A stretch of 64,000 bases of DNA, from positions 111,001 through 175,000 of the forward strand of contig NC_010530.1 in NCBI RefSeq assembly GCF_000069785.1. Direction: 5' to 3'. The DNA comes from Cupriavidus taiwanensis LMG 19424 (GTDB taxonomy: Bacteria > Pseudomonadota > Gammaproteobacteria > Burkholderiales > Burkholderiaceae). How positions within the stretch are numbered: position 1 is the stretch's first letter; every line of letters starts with the position of its first letter. This document shows positions 42,162-53,050 of this stretch, piece by piece. Under the pieces are notes generated by a model, which saw only the letters and a program-made list of their open reading frames with translations, ran no database searches and had not been told where the DNA came from. The translations under genes and the position numbers were made by a program.

Positions 42162-43346
42162 TCAGGCGATCGCGGCACGCACCAGCGTGGCGACGCGGTC
42201 GATCTCGTCATGCGTGTTGAAGTAGTGCAGCGACACGCGCGCCATGGTTGAAACGCCGTAGCGCGCCAGGATCGCGTCGGCCATGAAATTGCCGGCTTCG
42301 ATGATGCACTGCTGCGCTTCCAGCGCGGCGACGATGCGGGCCGGGTCGGTGCCGCGCACGTTGAACGGCACGATGCCGATGCGCTGGGCCACGTCGGTCG
42401 GGCCGTACAGCTCGAAGCCGGGGATCGACGACAGCCTGGCCACCGCATACTCGGTCAGGTCGCGCACGCGCGCCTCGATGGCGTCGATGCCGATCGCGGC
42501 GGCGTAGTCGAGGGCGGTGCCCAGGCCCAGGATGGCCGGCACGATAGGGCAGCCCGCTTCGAAGCGCTTCGCGCCCGGCACCAGCGACGGTGCGCCGGTG
42601 GCGCGGTCATAGGCGCCGTTCCACCAGCCCACCAGCATCGGCTCGACCTGGGCGATCAGCGCGCGGCGCACGTACAGGAAGCCGGAGCCCTCGGTCGCGC
42701 GCAGCGCCTTGCGGCCGCAGCCGGCGAGGAAATCGCAGCCGAGTTCGGCCACGTCCGAGCGCAGCATGCCCACGCTCTGCGCGCCGTTGACCAGCGACAG
42801 CACGCCGTGCTGGCGCGCGATCGCGCAGATCTGCGCGGCGGGCTGCACCGCGCCGCTGGAATTGGGCAGGTGCGAAAAGGTCAGCAGGCGCGTGCGCGGC
42901 GTGATGGCCGCGGCAAATGCCTCGGCTGACAGCAGGCCTTCGGCGTCGGCGGCCACCATCTTCACCACGATGCCGTGCGATTGCTCCAGCCGGCGCCACG
43001 GCAGCAGGTTGCTCAGCATCTCGGTGTCGGCCACCAGCACTTCATCGCCGGCTTGCCAGCCGATGCCGCGCGCAACGATCGAAATGCTCTCGGTCGCGTT
43101 CTTGGTGAAGGCGAGCTCGTCGGCCGCGCAGTTCAGCCATGCGGCCAGCGTGGCCCGCACCGCTTCCACACGCGCATAGGTCGCTTTGCGGAATGCCGGC
43201 AGGTAGATGCCGACATGGCCGGTGTCGAGCAGGTAGCTGCGCACGGTGTCGAGCACGGCGTCGGGCGGGATCGAGGCCGCGGCAGTGTCGAGATAGATGG
43301 TGGACGCCGTCAGCGGGGTGTCGGCGCGGATTGCCTGGATATCCAT
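42162..43346 (-). CDS. Class V aminotransferase / cysteine-desulfurase-like PLP enzyme
   Basis: This 394-residue protein is a fold-type I PLP enzyme with the Schiff-base Lys 213 in LAGCGRKALRATEG, TKNATESISIVARG and SHLPNSSGA. The residue that normally holds the PLP ring nitrogen (VDGAQ in relatives) is Asn 187 here (LVNGAQSVG; codon AAC at 42786-42788). Asn at this site is unusual and may change the reaction, for example towards elimination or racemisation. It lies 30 bases upstream of pepE in the same transcript. The family name alone does not give the substrate. Confidence 0.85.
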   Translation of the reverse strand: MDIQAIRADTPLTASTIYLDTAAASIPPDAVLDTVRSYLLDTGHVGIYLPAFRKATYARVEAVRATLAAWLNCAADELAFTKNATESISIVARGIGWQAGDEVLVADTEMLSNLLPWRRLEQSHGIVVKMVAADAEGLLSAEAFAAAITPRTRLLTFSHLPNSSGAVQPAAQICAIARQHGVLSLVNGAQSVGMLRSDVAELGCDFLAGCGRKALRATEGSGFLYVRRALIAQVEPMLVGWWNGAYDRATGAPSLVPGAKRFEAGCPIVPAILGLGTALDYAAAIGIDAIEARVRDLTEYAVARLSSIPGFELYGPTDVAQRIGIVPFNVRGTDPARIVAALEAQQCIIEAGNFMADAILARYGVSTMARVSLHYFNTHDEIDRVATLVRAAIA

Positions 43347-43400
43347 GGAACGTCTCGGGAAATGACAGAGGGGCGCAGCACATGCGCCCGCGGGTAGGGC

Positions 43401-45008
43401 TTACTTCTTCAGCTTGGTGACCGAACCGAAGAAGCTGAACAGGGCGTCGCCCGCGATCACGCCGCCGGCAAAGGCGCTCATCTCGGCCACGTGCCTGTCG
43501 CCGCGCAGGCGCTGCAGCACGAAGCGGATCGCCAGGCCCGCCAGCACCGCCCAGCCGGCCAGCGGCGAGGCAATCAGCATGCCGGTGGAGAGCAGGATGC
43601 CAAGCTGGCGCTTCGAGCCGCCGAGCCACTGCAGCAGCGCGCCGGGGACGGCCCAGATCATCAGGTTGCGCGCGATCTCGGCCGACGAGCCCGCCTTGAT
43701 CGACGCCGCGTAGACGCGGTCCACCGGCGGGATCAGGCCCTGCGCGAAGAAGCTGCCGTGGAACACCACCACCACCACCGCGGCCACCGCGAAGCCGATC
43801 ATCGCGGCCAGGAACTGCTGCTTGCGGCCGGCCAGTTCTGCCTCCATGTCACGGCCTTCGCCGCGCAGCAGGTAGCCGGTCTTGAGGTCGTAGCCCATGT
43901 CGGCGAAGGCGGGGCCGGTCGCGGCCGAGAAGCCCACCAGCACTGCCAGCGCCGTGGGCGGGAAGCCGATCAGGATGCCGATGGTCAGCGTGATCAGCGC
44001 CACCGCGAAGGCCGGGAACCAGCCCGAGTGCATCGCCGCGATGCCGACGATCAGCTCATGCACGTAGGCGGCAAAGGCGGCGTAGAGCACGAACAGCACC
44101 AGCATGCCCAGCGACATGTCGGAGATATGACCGGCCAGCACCGAGATCAGCAGCGCGATAGCCAGGTAGACCAGGAAGCCGCCCGACAGGATGCGGCTGG
44201 CGCGTGCGGCCGGGACTTCGATGGTGCGCGCGTCGGCCGCGGGGGCGTGGCGCGCGCGGCGGATTTCATGGGCGACCTGGAACAGGGCGACGATCCCCGC
44301 GCCGATCATCAACCCGTGCGGGATATACGCCTTGGCGATGTCGATGCCGGTCAGCGCCACCGAATAGCCGCGCACCAGCAGACCGACGCCGAACATGGTC
44401 AGCGCCGCCAGGTTGCCGAGGAACGCCGCGCCGAACGCGGACATCGGCACGCCCAGCCATGCGCCGCCCACGCCCACGGCGATGCCCAGGCCCAGGAAGG
44501 CGGCCTTGCGCCCGCCGCGGTCGCCGGCCCAGATGGCCTCGGCGGTGGCGATGCCGGCCGGCCAAGTGCCGGTGGCCGGGAAGATCTTGCTGCCGAACAG
44601 GAAGTACAGCATCGCGCCGTCGACGAACATGGCGATCACCGCGCCGATCAGCATCGGCGTGGCCAGCTCGGGCATGCCCATCGCATACGGCACGCCGATC
44701 GGGATCATCAGCGAGTTGGCGGCGCCGAAGGTGGCCGAAGAGATCGCGGTCTGCACCAGGTTCTGCCGCTCCAGCACGCGGAAGCGCCGCGTGACCTCGA
44801 GCGGGATGCGCGAGAACACGATCGCGATCAGCGCGCCGATGATCGAGGTATTTGCCGAGATCCCCAGCGACACGATCAGCTGCATGCCGATCATGGCGCC
44901 GAACACGGACAGCCCGACGGAGACCAGCAGCAGCAAGGGCTCCATGAAGCGCGTCCGTGTCGCGGGCTGCGCCGCCATCGGCGCGTTCAGTTGTGTTGGC
45001 ATGGTCAT
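43401..45008 (-). CDS. OPT-family oligopeptide transporter
   Basis: This 535-residue protein has about fourteen hydrophobic helices and OPT-like segments such as [37 protein letters not shown] abbreviated as [12 protein letters not shown], and [14 protein letters not shown] near the C-terminus. The start at 45008 gives MTMPTQL; 45002 is nearly equivalent. It is an inner-membrane proton-coupled importer of peptides or metal-ligand complexes. It is first in the leftward cluster after the IclR gene. Together with PepE it supports uptake and cleavage of an Asp-containing dipeptide. Confidence 0.85.
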   Translation of the reverse strand: MTMPTQLNAPMAAQPATRTRFMEPLLLLVSVGLSVFGAMIGMQLIVSLGISANTSIIGALIAIVFSRIPLEVTRRFRVLERQNLVQTAISSATFGAANSLMIPIGVPYAMGMPELATPMLIGAVIAMFVDGAMLYFLFGSKIFPATGTWPAGIATAEAIWAGDRGGRKAAFLGLGIAVGVGGAWLGVPMSAFGAAFLGNLAALTMFGVGLLVRGYSVALTGIDIAKAYIPHGLMIGAGIVALFQVAHEIRRARHAPAADARTIEVPAARASRILSGGFLVYLAIALLISVLAGHISDMSLGMLVLFVLYAAFAAYVHELIVGIAAMHSGWFPAFAVALITLTIGILIGFPPTALAVLVGFSAATGPAFADMGYDLKTGYLLRGEGRDMEAELAGRKQQFLAAMIGFAVAAVVVVVFHGSFFAQGLIPPVDRVYAASIKAGSSAEIARNLMIWAVPGALLQWLGGSKRQLGILLSTGMLIASPLAGWAVLAGLAIRFVLQRLRGDRHVAEMSAFAGGVIAGDALFSFFGSVTKLKK

Positions 45009-45072
45009 GTCTTCCGCCGCTCCCCTTAGTGTTGTCTGGTTTTGTCTGTTGTGTGTGATGCCTGGCGCGCGC

Positions 45073-45786
45073 TCAGCGCATGAAACCGGCCACCGGGCCG
45101 ATGGTGCCGCGCGCCGTGCGCAGCGCCTGCAGGCAGCGCGGCGCCGCCTCCGGCGTCAGCCGCTGCAGCGGACCGGCGATGGCCAGCGAGCCCACCACCG
45201 CCTGGCTGTCGCGGTGGAACAGCGGCAGCGCCAGCCCGGCCACCGTGGCGGCGGATTCCTCGCAGGTGTAGGCCCAGCCGTCGGCGCGGATCTGCGCCAG
45301 CCGCGCTTCCAGCCCTGGCGTGCCGCCGCCGAGCCGGCGCCGCAACGCCTCCGGCTGGAATGCCAGCATGGCCTTGGCATGCGCGCCCGCGTCGAGGGCG
45401 AAGCGTTGGCCCACCTCGATCGAAAAGCGCAACTGGTGCTGGCTGTGCGCGATGTCCGTGCACAGGCCGTGGTCACCGTCCAGCCACGACAGGAACACGG
45501 TTTCACCGCATTCCCGCGCCAGCGCCTCGAGCGCGGGCTGCACCACCTCGGCCGGCGAGAAGGTCTTGCGCGTGACCTGGCTTAGCTCGAACCAGCGCAG
45601 CCCGAGCGCGTAGCGTCCCTGCGCGTCCTGCACCAGGAAGCCGTTGGCGGCGAACGTCGCCAGCACGCGGTGCACCACGGCATGGTGCACGCCGCTGTGG
45701 CGGGCCAGTTCGCGCACGCCCCAGCTGGGCTGGCGCACGGTGAAGTGGGTCAACAGCGCCAGCGCGCCGTCCAGGGTCTTGAGCAT
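45073..45786 (-). CDS. IclR-family regulator of the peptide-use cluster
   Basis: This 237-residue protein starts at ATG 45786 ([12 protein letters not shown]). It has an N-terminal winged helix ([30 protein letters not shown] abbreviated: [18 protein letters not shown]) and a C-terminal IclR effector domain ([31 protein letters not shown]). It is closely similar to the IclR gene at 48782, sharing long runs such as [16 protein letters not shown] and [12 protein letters not shown] perfect 21-base palindrome at 45812-45832 lies just upstream and is probably its own operator. Confidence 0.9.
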   Translation of the reverse strand: MLKTLDGALALLTHFTVRQPSWGVRELARHSGVHHAVVHRVLATFAANGFLVQDAQGRYALGLRWFELSQVTRKTFSPAEVVQPALEALARECGETVFLSWLDGDHGLCTDIAHSQHQLRFSIEVGQRFALDAGAHAKAMLAFQPEALRRRLGGGTPGLEARLAQIRADGWAYTCEESAATVAGLALPLFHRDSQAVVGSLAIAGPLQRLTPEAAPRCLQALRTARGTIGPVAGFMR

Positions 45787-45811
45787 TGCCGAGCGAAACT
45801 TCGAATTGCCT

Positions 45812-45847
45812 TTGTCTCTATATAAGAGACAACGTCTCTGATACAGA
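45812..45847. promoter_or_regulatory. Likely IclR operator palindromes
   Basis: TTGTCTCT-ATATA-AGAGACAA (45812-45832) is a perfect inverted repeat, followed by CTCTG-ATA-CAGAG (45835-45847). Both lie within 65 bases of the IclR start. Confidence 0.7.
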
Positions 45848-45977
45848 GAAATGCTAGGCCTCGCTGTCACCCGCAACAATCAGGGTTAACGCGCAGTCGT
45901 CGCCCGGATCGGGGCGAATATCGACCCATGCGCCCTTGCCTATACTTGGCGCAGGCCGACTGCTACGGGAGGCACCC

Positions 45978-48762
45978 ATGGCTGCGGAAGATCACGGTTA
46001 CGGCGACGAAGCGGCCCGCATCGCGCACCGTCGCCGCCAGCTCGGCATCGCACCGCGCACGCATGAGGGCGAGCGCAACTGGGCACTGGCGCTGTCCGGA
46101 GGCGGCATCCGCAGCGCCACCTTCTGCCTTGGCGTGATGCAGGCGCTGGCCGGCACCGACATGCCGGCCAACGCCACGGCGGCGACGCCGGACAGCGGCA
46201 GGCCCCGGACTGCCGGGGCGAGCATCGCCGCCTCGGCGCAGACCGTGCCCGGGCTGGCCTCGCTGCTGGCCCAGTTCGATTACCTCTCCACCGTCAGCGG
46301 CGGCGGCTACCTCGGCGCCTTCTTCGTCAGCCTGTTCGTGCCGGGGCGTCTGCGCCGCGGCACCGGCCCGGTCCAGGCCGCGGCCGATGCCTACCACACG
46401 CTGCAATGCGAGCCGCCCGGGCGCATCCACACCTCGGTTTCCTATGCGGCCGATCCTGGCCGCGGCGCTGTCGCATGGCTGCGCGAGAACGGCCGCTACC
46501 TGTCGCCCACGGGCGCGGGCGACAACCTCTATGCCGCAGCGCTGGTGGCGCGCAACTGGCTGGCGATGCACTACGTGATCGGCAGCGCGCTGCTGGTGGT
46601 GCTGGCGCTCCTGGCGCTGCTGCTGCACGTCGCGGCGGGCGCCTGGTACGGCTTCGGACGCTACGAGATGGACCTGCTGCACGATGCACGGCAGGCCTTC
46701 AACCAGGGCCAATGCGCGATCTGGTGGAGCCCGGTGCTGTGGCTGCCGCTGGCCACGGCGGTGGTCGGCGCGGTGCCGCCCGGCCTGGCGTACTGGCTGG
46801 TCTATCCGCGCGCCGCCGAGCCGCAGGCGCCGGGCCGCTTCTTCAGCCCCGCGCCGATGGTCGCCACGCTGCTGGGACTGCTGTTGCTCGGCGCCGCGTA
46901 CTGGTCGGAACGGATCGGTGCGCAGCCGTTGCCGGCGCAGCTGTTTGCCGCGTTGGGCGTGCTGACCTGGCTTGGCGTGCTGGCCTGCCTGGTGATGCTG
47001 CAGGGCGAGCCGCGCACGGTGTCCGGCTATCGCGTGCGCGCCACGCGCGCGCTGCGCACTGCGGTCACGCTGACGCTGTGGCTGGCGGCACTGGGCGTGG
47101 CCGATACCGCCGCGCGCACCACCTACCTGTACGCCCACGCCGCCGGGCATCCGTGGGGCGTGGCCTTGCCCGCGAGCGTGCTGGGCCTGCTGGTCTGGCT
47201 GGTGCGCTATGGCGCGCGCTGGTTCGACCCAGGCCGCAAGGGCAGCGCCGGCACGGCCTGGCGCGCACTGTGGGCACGCCTGCCGGTCTCGCTGCTGGCC
47301 GGGGCGGCCGCGGCGGTGCTGGCGCTGCTGCTGTACGTATTGTGGTCGTGGCTGGTGCTGTGGGTGCGCTGGAATGGCCGCGAGCCGGTCGACTGGCTGG
47401 TGTATGGCACCGCCTACACCGCGCCGGCGCTGGCAACCCTGACGGCGGTGGCACTGGTGCTGGCGCTGGTTGCCGGCCGCTTTACCGGGTTCCTGAACCT
47501 GTCCACGCTGCAGCCCTTCTACGCGGCGCGTCTCACGCGCGCCTACCTGGGCGCGTCCAACGGCGAGCGCTTTGCCGCACCCGATCCCGATCCGGCGGCG
47601 GACCGGCGCCGGCGCGCGCGCTTCAGCGTGGCCGAGCCCGTGCCCGGCGACCAGCTCAGCCTCAACGCCTACTATGATCCGCACGTGCTGGCGCCGCTGC
47701 ACCTGATCAACGTGACGCTGAACCTGACCGTCGATCCGGCCGAGCAACTGGTCCAGCGCGACCGCAAGGGCAAGCCGCTGTGCCTGGCACCCGGCGCCGG
47801 CCTGCCGCAGCCGGGCGCCGCGAGCGCGATCGCGCCGGATGCCCATGCGCGCTTCACGGTCGACGGCTGGCAGTGCTGCCCGGATCTGTCATGGCCGTCG
47901 TCGGGCAAAGCTGGCGCAGTCGCTCACGGTGGGCGACTGGATTGCCATCTCCGGGGCGGCGGTGTCGGCCGGGCTCGGCCGTGCCACCACGCTGGGCACC
48001 TCGCTGCTGCTCGGGCTGGCCAACCTGCGGCTGGGCACGTGGTGGCCGTCGTTTCCGGCCAGCCATGCACGCCGCGGCGGGCGCGAGGGCGAGCGCTGGC
48101 GCCATCCCGAACGCGCCACGCATCCCTGGCTGGCCGCCGGCATATTCCGCACCCAGTACTACCTGGGGTGCGAGCTGAGTGGCCGCTTCCATGGCACGCG
48201 GCGCGGCTGGCAGTACCTGTCGGATGGCGGCCATTTCGACAACACCGGTGTCTACGAGCTGCTGCGCCCGGGCCGCGACGTCGCGCTGATCGTGCTGTGC
48301 GACTGCGGGGCCGATCCCGACTATCGCTTCGGCGACCTCGCCAACCTGATCCGCCTCGCGCGCATCGACCATGGCCTGGAGATCGTCGTCGATACCGAGG
48401 CCGCCACCACGCATCCGGTGCTGAGCCGCGTCTTCGGCGTGCCGGAGGATTTCCTGCCGGGCGGGGCGGCCAGCGGCCAGCGCGCCGAGAAATGCGCGCT
48501 GCTGCTCGACGTGTACCGCACCGACCCGGCTTGCGCGGCGCCGCGGGCGCGCGTCTGCCGCATCGTGCTGATCAAGCCGCGGCTGGTGTCATGGGCGCCG
48601 GCCGACGTGCGGCACTATGGCGCCACGCATCCGGACTTTCCGCAGGAGGGCACCGGCGACCAGTTCTTCGACGAGGCGCAATGGGAAAGCTACCGGGCGC
48701 TCGGGCATGCGATCGGCCGGCGGGTGCTGGGCGGCGAAGTGGGCAAGGCGCTGCTGGCGTGA
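45978..48762 (+). pseudogene. Patatin-like multi-helix membrane protein gene with one frameshift
   Basis: The frame from ATG 45978 (behind CGGGAGG) gives about 640 good residues: a patatin-type SGGGIRSATFCLGVMQAL, a serine loop STVSGGGYLGAFF, then some ten hydrophobic helices. Near 47907-47909 (GGCAAAGCTGG) the frame is lost; reading AAG instead of AAAG restores it (GKLAQSLTVGDW), and the rest, to 48762, includes the catalytic-Asp motif LSDGGHFDNTGVYELL. One extra A in a three-A run therefore splits the gene. Intact, it would be a roughly 930-residue membrane-bound patatin-like acyl hydrolase. A sequencing error is possible. Confidence 0.75.
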
Positions 48763-48781
48763 ACGGGGCGCTGCGCGGGCC

Positions 48782-49537
48782 TCAGCGCACGAAGCCGATC
48801 ACGTCTTCCAGCCGGCCACTGGCGTCGCGCAGCGCCTCCAGCAGCCGCGGCACGGCGGCATCGTCCAGCCGCTGCTGCGGCCCGGCGATGGCGACCGAGC
48901 CCACCACCGCGCTGCGGTCGCGCGACCATAGGGGCAAGGCAAGGCCGGCGACGCTGGCGGCGGCTTCCTCGCGCGTATGCGCCCAGCCGCGTTCGCGCAC
49001 GTCGGCCAGTTGCTGCTCGATGCGCTCGCGCTCCAGCGTGGTATGCGGCCCCATGCGCGCCATGCCCTGGCGGTAGACCTCGTCGCGGAAGGCGTCGTCC
49101 TGGAACGCCAGCATGGCCTTGGCATGCGCGCCGGCATACAGCGGAAAGCGCTCGCCCAGCTCGATCGAAAAGCGCAACTGGTGCTGGCTGTGCACCAGCC
49201 CCACGCACAGGCCTTCATGGCCGTCGAGCCACGACAGGAACACGGTCTCGCCGCTCTGCGCGGCCAGCTTCTCCAGCACCGGGCGCACGATCTCGTCGGG
49301 CGAGAAGCTCTTGCGCACCACCTGGCCCAGCTCGAACAGCCGCAGCCCCAGCGAGTACTTGCCGGTGGCCGCGTCCTGCACCAGGAAGCCGTTGGCGGCG
49401 AACGTGGCCAGCACGCGGTGCACCACGGCGTAATGCACCCCGCTGTGCTTGGCCAGCTCGCGCACGCCCCAGGTGGGCTGGCGCACGGTGAAGTAGGTCA
49501 GCAGGGCCAGTGCGCCGTCCAGTGTCTTGAGAGTCAT
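48782..49537 (-). CDS. IclR-family regulator, paralog of the one at 45073
   Basis: This 251-residue protein starts at ATG 49537 ([13 protein letters not shown]). [24 protein letters not shown]; effector domain: [32 protein letters not shown]. It is alignable with the protein at 45073 almost end to end, with a longer loop around residues 165-180. The two flank the patatin-like gene and are both leftward, which suggests a local duplication. It converges on the patatin-like gene with 19 bases between. The target is unknown. Confidence 0.9.
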   Translation of the reverse strand: MTLKTLDGALALLTYFTVRQPTWGVRELAKHSGVHYAVVHRVLATFAANGFLVQDAATGKYSLGLRLFELGQVVRKSFSPDEIVRPVLEKLAAQSGETVFLSWLDGHEGLCVGLVHSQHQLRFSIELGERFPLYAGAHAKAMLAFQDDAFRDEVYRQGMARMGPHTTLERERIEQQLADVRERGWAHTREEAAASVAGLALPLWSRDRSAVVGSVAIAGPQQRLDDAAVPRLLEALRDASGRLEDVIGFVR

Positions 49538-49768
49538 CGATCGTTCCTTCGCATCGGGCTGAATGGTAAGGGCAAGCGGCGCGCGGCTCAATCCTTGCGC
49601 CCGGCCGCATCCAGGCCGCATCCCGTCCGTATCCAGCCGATACCCACGCCGCCCGCAGGGCCGCAAGGCGGCCGCCAGCACGATCCGCGCAGGCTCACTA
49701 ACATAGCGAACCATCCGCATTGCAGCGGGCGGCGCACGCGTGGCGTACGCCGCCCGCCAGACCACGAC

Positions 49769-50809
<1,041 letters not shown>

Positions 50810-51043
50810 GCCGATACGGCCATGGTATGGCGTGCGCCGCACTTGCGGCGCACCGCCGCGGCCGCGCCGCGCATCCTGTTTGCGCACCGCCGCCGGGCTC
50901 GGATACATTAGAAGCCCCCAGACATGACAGAGGCGCGGCCTCCGGCACGCGCACGCAGTCCGCCCGATCCACCGCTTCATGCGAGCCATGCGCGCCGCCG
51001 GCGCAGCCCATGGCGCCAAGGGCAGCGACGACAGGAGACAGCG

Positions 51044-53050
51044 ATGGACCTGCGGCAACGCGAGCACATCGAGACGGTGGTCCAGGCCACCACCTACCTA
51101 TCCCCGCCAGCCCTGCTCGCGGACCGGATCGCGCATGACGCGATCATTCAGAACTCGTGGCGGCGCTGCGTGCACCAGTACGGGCTCGACCCTTCGCGCA
51201 TGCAGGAGGCCCGCATCCTGCCGCAGACGCGCCTGCGCGAACACCAGGAACGCATCGACGACTTCGCCCGCATCGCGCGCCACGGGCTGCAAAGCCTGCA
51301 CGCCCAGGTGGCGGCACTGGGCTACGTGGTGCTGCTGACCGATGCCCAGGGCGTGACGGTCGACTATATCGGCGACACCCACAGCGATGCCGCGCTGCGG
51401 CACGCGGGCCTCTATCTCGGCGCCGAATGGAGCGAGAGCGGCGCGGGCACCTGCGCGGTCGGCACCGCGCTGGTCACCGGGCAGGCGCTGACGGTGCACC
51501 AGGCCGACCATTTCGATGCCACCCATATCCCGCTGACCTGCACCGCCGCGCCGCTGTTCGACACGCATGGCAAGCTGCACGCCATCCTCGACATCTCGGC
51601 GCTGGTCTCGCCGCAAGCCAAGGACAGCCAGGGCCTGGCGCTGCAGATGGTGCGCATCTACGCGGCGCATATCGAGAACGCCAATTTCCTGCGGGCGCAT
51701 CGGCGCGACTGGATCCTGAAGCTGAACGTCGCGCCAGAGTTCGTCGACGTCAACCCGGAATACCTGTTGGCGCTCGACGATGCCGGGCGCATCGTCGGCC
51801 ACAACCATCGTGCCCGCCTGATGCTGGAGACCGAACTGAGCGGCATGCCGGGCGCCACCGTGCTGGGGCAGCCGTTCGAGACCTTGTTCGACGCCCGGCT
51901 GGAAGAGTTGGGCCGCTATGTCTACTCGCGTCCCAGCGAGCAGCGCCTGGTGGCGCTCAACCGCAGCGGCGGCCTGCTGTACCTGAGCGTGATGCCGCCC
52001 GCGCTGGGCTGGCAGGCACCCGCGGCGCCGGCGCAGGTAGCGATGCCGGCGCCGCTGGCGGCGCTCAGCGGCGGCGACGCCGCGCTGGCACAGCAACTGG
52101 AACGGGCGGCACGCCTGGTCGATTCCCCGATCCACCTGCTGATTCATGGCGAAACCGGCAGCGGCAAGGAGTTCTTCGCCAAGGCGCTGCACCAGGCCAG
52201 CGCGCGCCGCGCCGGGCCTTTTGTCGCCGTGAACTGCGCGGCGATACCCGAGACGCTGATCGAGAGCGAGCTGTTCGGCCACCTGCCCAACAGCTTCTCC
52301 GGGGCCGGCTCGCGCGGCAAGCGCGGGCTGATCCAGGAGGCCGACGGCGGCACGCTGTTCCTGGACGAGATCGGCGACATGCCGCGCGAGCTGCAGTCGC
52401 GGCTGCTGCGCGTGCTCGCCGAGGGCGAGGTGCTGCCGGTGGGCGCCGCGCGCCCGGTGCCGGTACGCCTGTGCGTCATTTCGGCCACGCACCATCGCCT
52501 GGAGCAATTGGTGGCCGAAGGCCGCTTCCGCGAGGACCTTTACTACCGCCTGAACGGCGCGCGCTTCGAACTGCCGCCGCTGCGCGCCCGCACGGACCTG
52601 GACTGGCTGGTGCGCAAGCTGCTGCAGGAAGGCGCGGGCGAACCGGTGACGCTGTCACCGGCCGCGAGCGAGCGGCTGCGCCGCCACCGCTGGCCGGGCA
52701 ACCTGCGCGAACTGCGCAACGTGCTGGAATACGCGCGCGCGGTCTGCAGCGGCGGCTATATCGACGTGCACGACCTGCCCGATGCCGTCGCCGGCACCGC
52801 CGAACCGGCTGCCGTAGCGGCCCAGCCAGCATCAGCCGATCGCGCCCCGGAGCACGGCACCGCCGCCCCGTTCGATCCGCACCAACTGCCCCCGGAGGGC
52901 ATGCTGCTGATGCAGTACCTGCGCGCCTCGGGCTGGAACCTGAGCGCGGTCGCGCGCCAGATCGGCATCAGCCGCATGACGCTGTACCGGCGCATGGAGC
53001 GCTACGGCATCCAATCGCCTAACCGGCGCGACGGCGGGGAGCAGGCGTAG
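51044..53050 (+). CDS. acoR: Sigma-54-dependent activator, AcoR-like
   Basis: This 668-residue protein starts at ATG 51044 behind ACAGGAGAC. It has an N-terminal GAF sensor (about 80-215, with GTCAVGTAL and LTCTAAPLFD), a PAS-like region, an AAA+ domain with Walker A HGETGSGKEFFAK (369-380) and Walker B GGTLFLDEIGD (435-445), and a C-terminal Fis HTH (NLSAVARQIGISRMTLYRRM). The GAFTGA loop that contacts sigma-54 is replaced by NSFSGA (416-421). It probably activates acoXABC, 4.7 kb downstream, through the sigma-54 promoter at 57663. That pairing is inferred from family and location; it could instead act elsewhere. Confidence 0.8.
   Translation: MDLRQREHIETVVQATTYLSPPALLADRIAHDAIIQNSWRRCVHQYGLDPSRMQEARILPQTRLREHQERIDDFARIARHGLQSLHAQVAALGYVVLLTDAQGVTVDYIGDTHSDAALRHAGLYLGAEWSESGAGTCAVGTALVTGQALTVHQADHFDATHIPLTCTAAPLFDTHGKLHAILDISALVSPQAKDSQGLALQMVRIYAAHIENANFLRAHRRDWILKLNVAPEFVDVNPEYLLALDDAGRIVGHNHRARLMLETELSGMPGATVLGQPFETLFDARLEELGRYVYSRPSEQRLVALNRSGGLLYLSVMPPALGWQAPAAPAQVAMPAPLAALSGGDAALAQQLERAARLVDSPIHLLIHGETGSGKEFFAKALHQASARRAGPFVAVNCAAIPETLIESELFGHLPNSFSGAGSRGKRGLIQEADGGTLFLDEIGDMPRELQSRLLRVLAEGEVLPVGAARPVPVRLCVISATHHRLEQLVAEGRFREDLYYRLNGARFELPPLRARTDLDWLVRKLLQEGAGEPVTLSPAASERLRRHRWPGNLRELRNVLEYARAVCSGGYIDVHDLPDAVAGTAEPAAVAAQPASADRAPEHGTAAPFDPHQLPPEGMLLMQYLRASGWNLSAVARQIGISRMTLYRRMERYGIQSPNRRDGGEQA

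Noticed and set aside
47839..48762. Separate rightward gene starting MPMRASRS
   Set aside because: The first about 20 codons are unlike the rest and overlap the other frame; the sequence continues the patatin-like protein after a one-base shift, so it is treated as part of a frameshifted gene.
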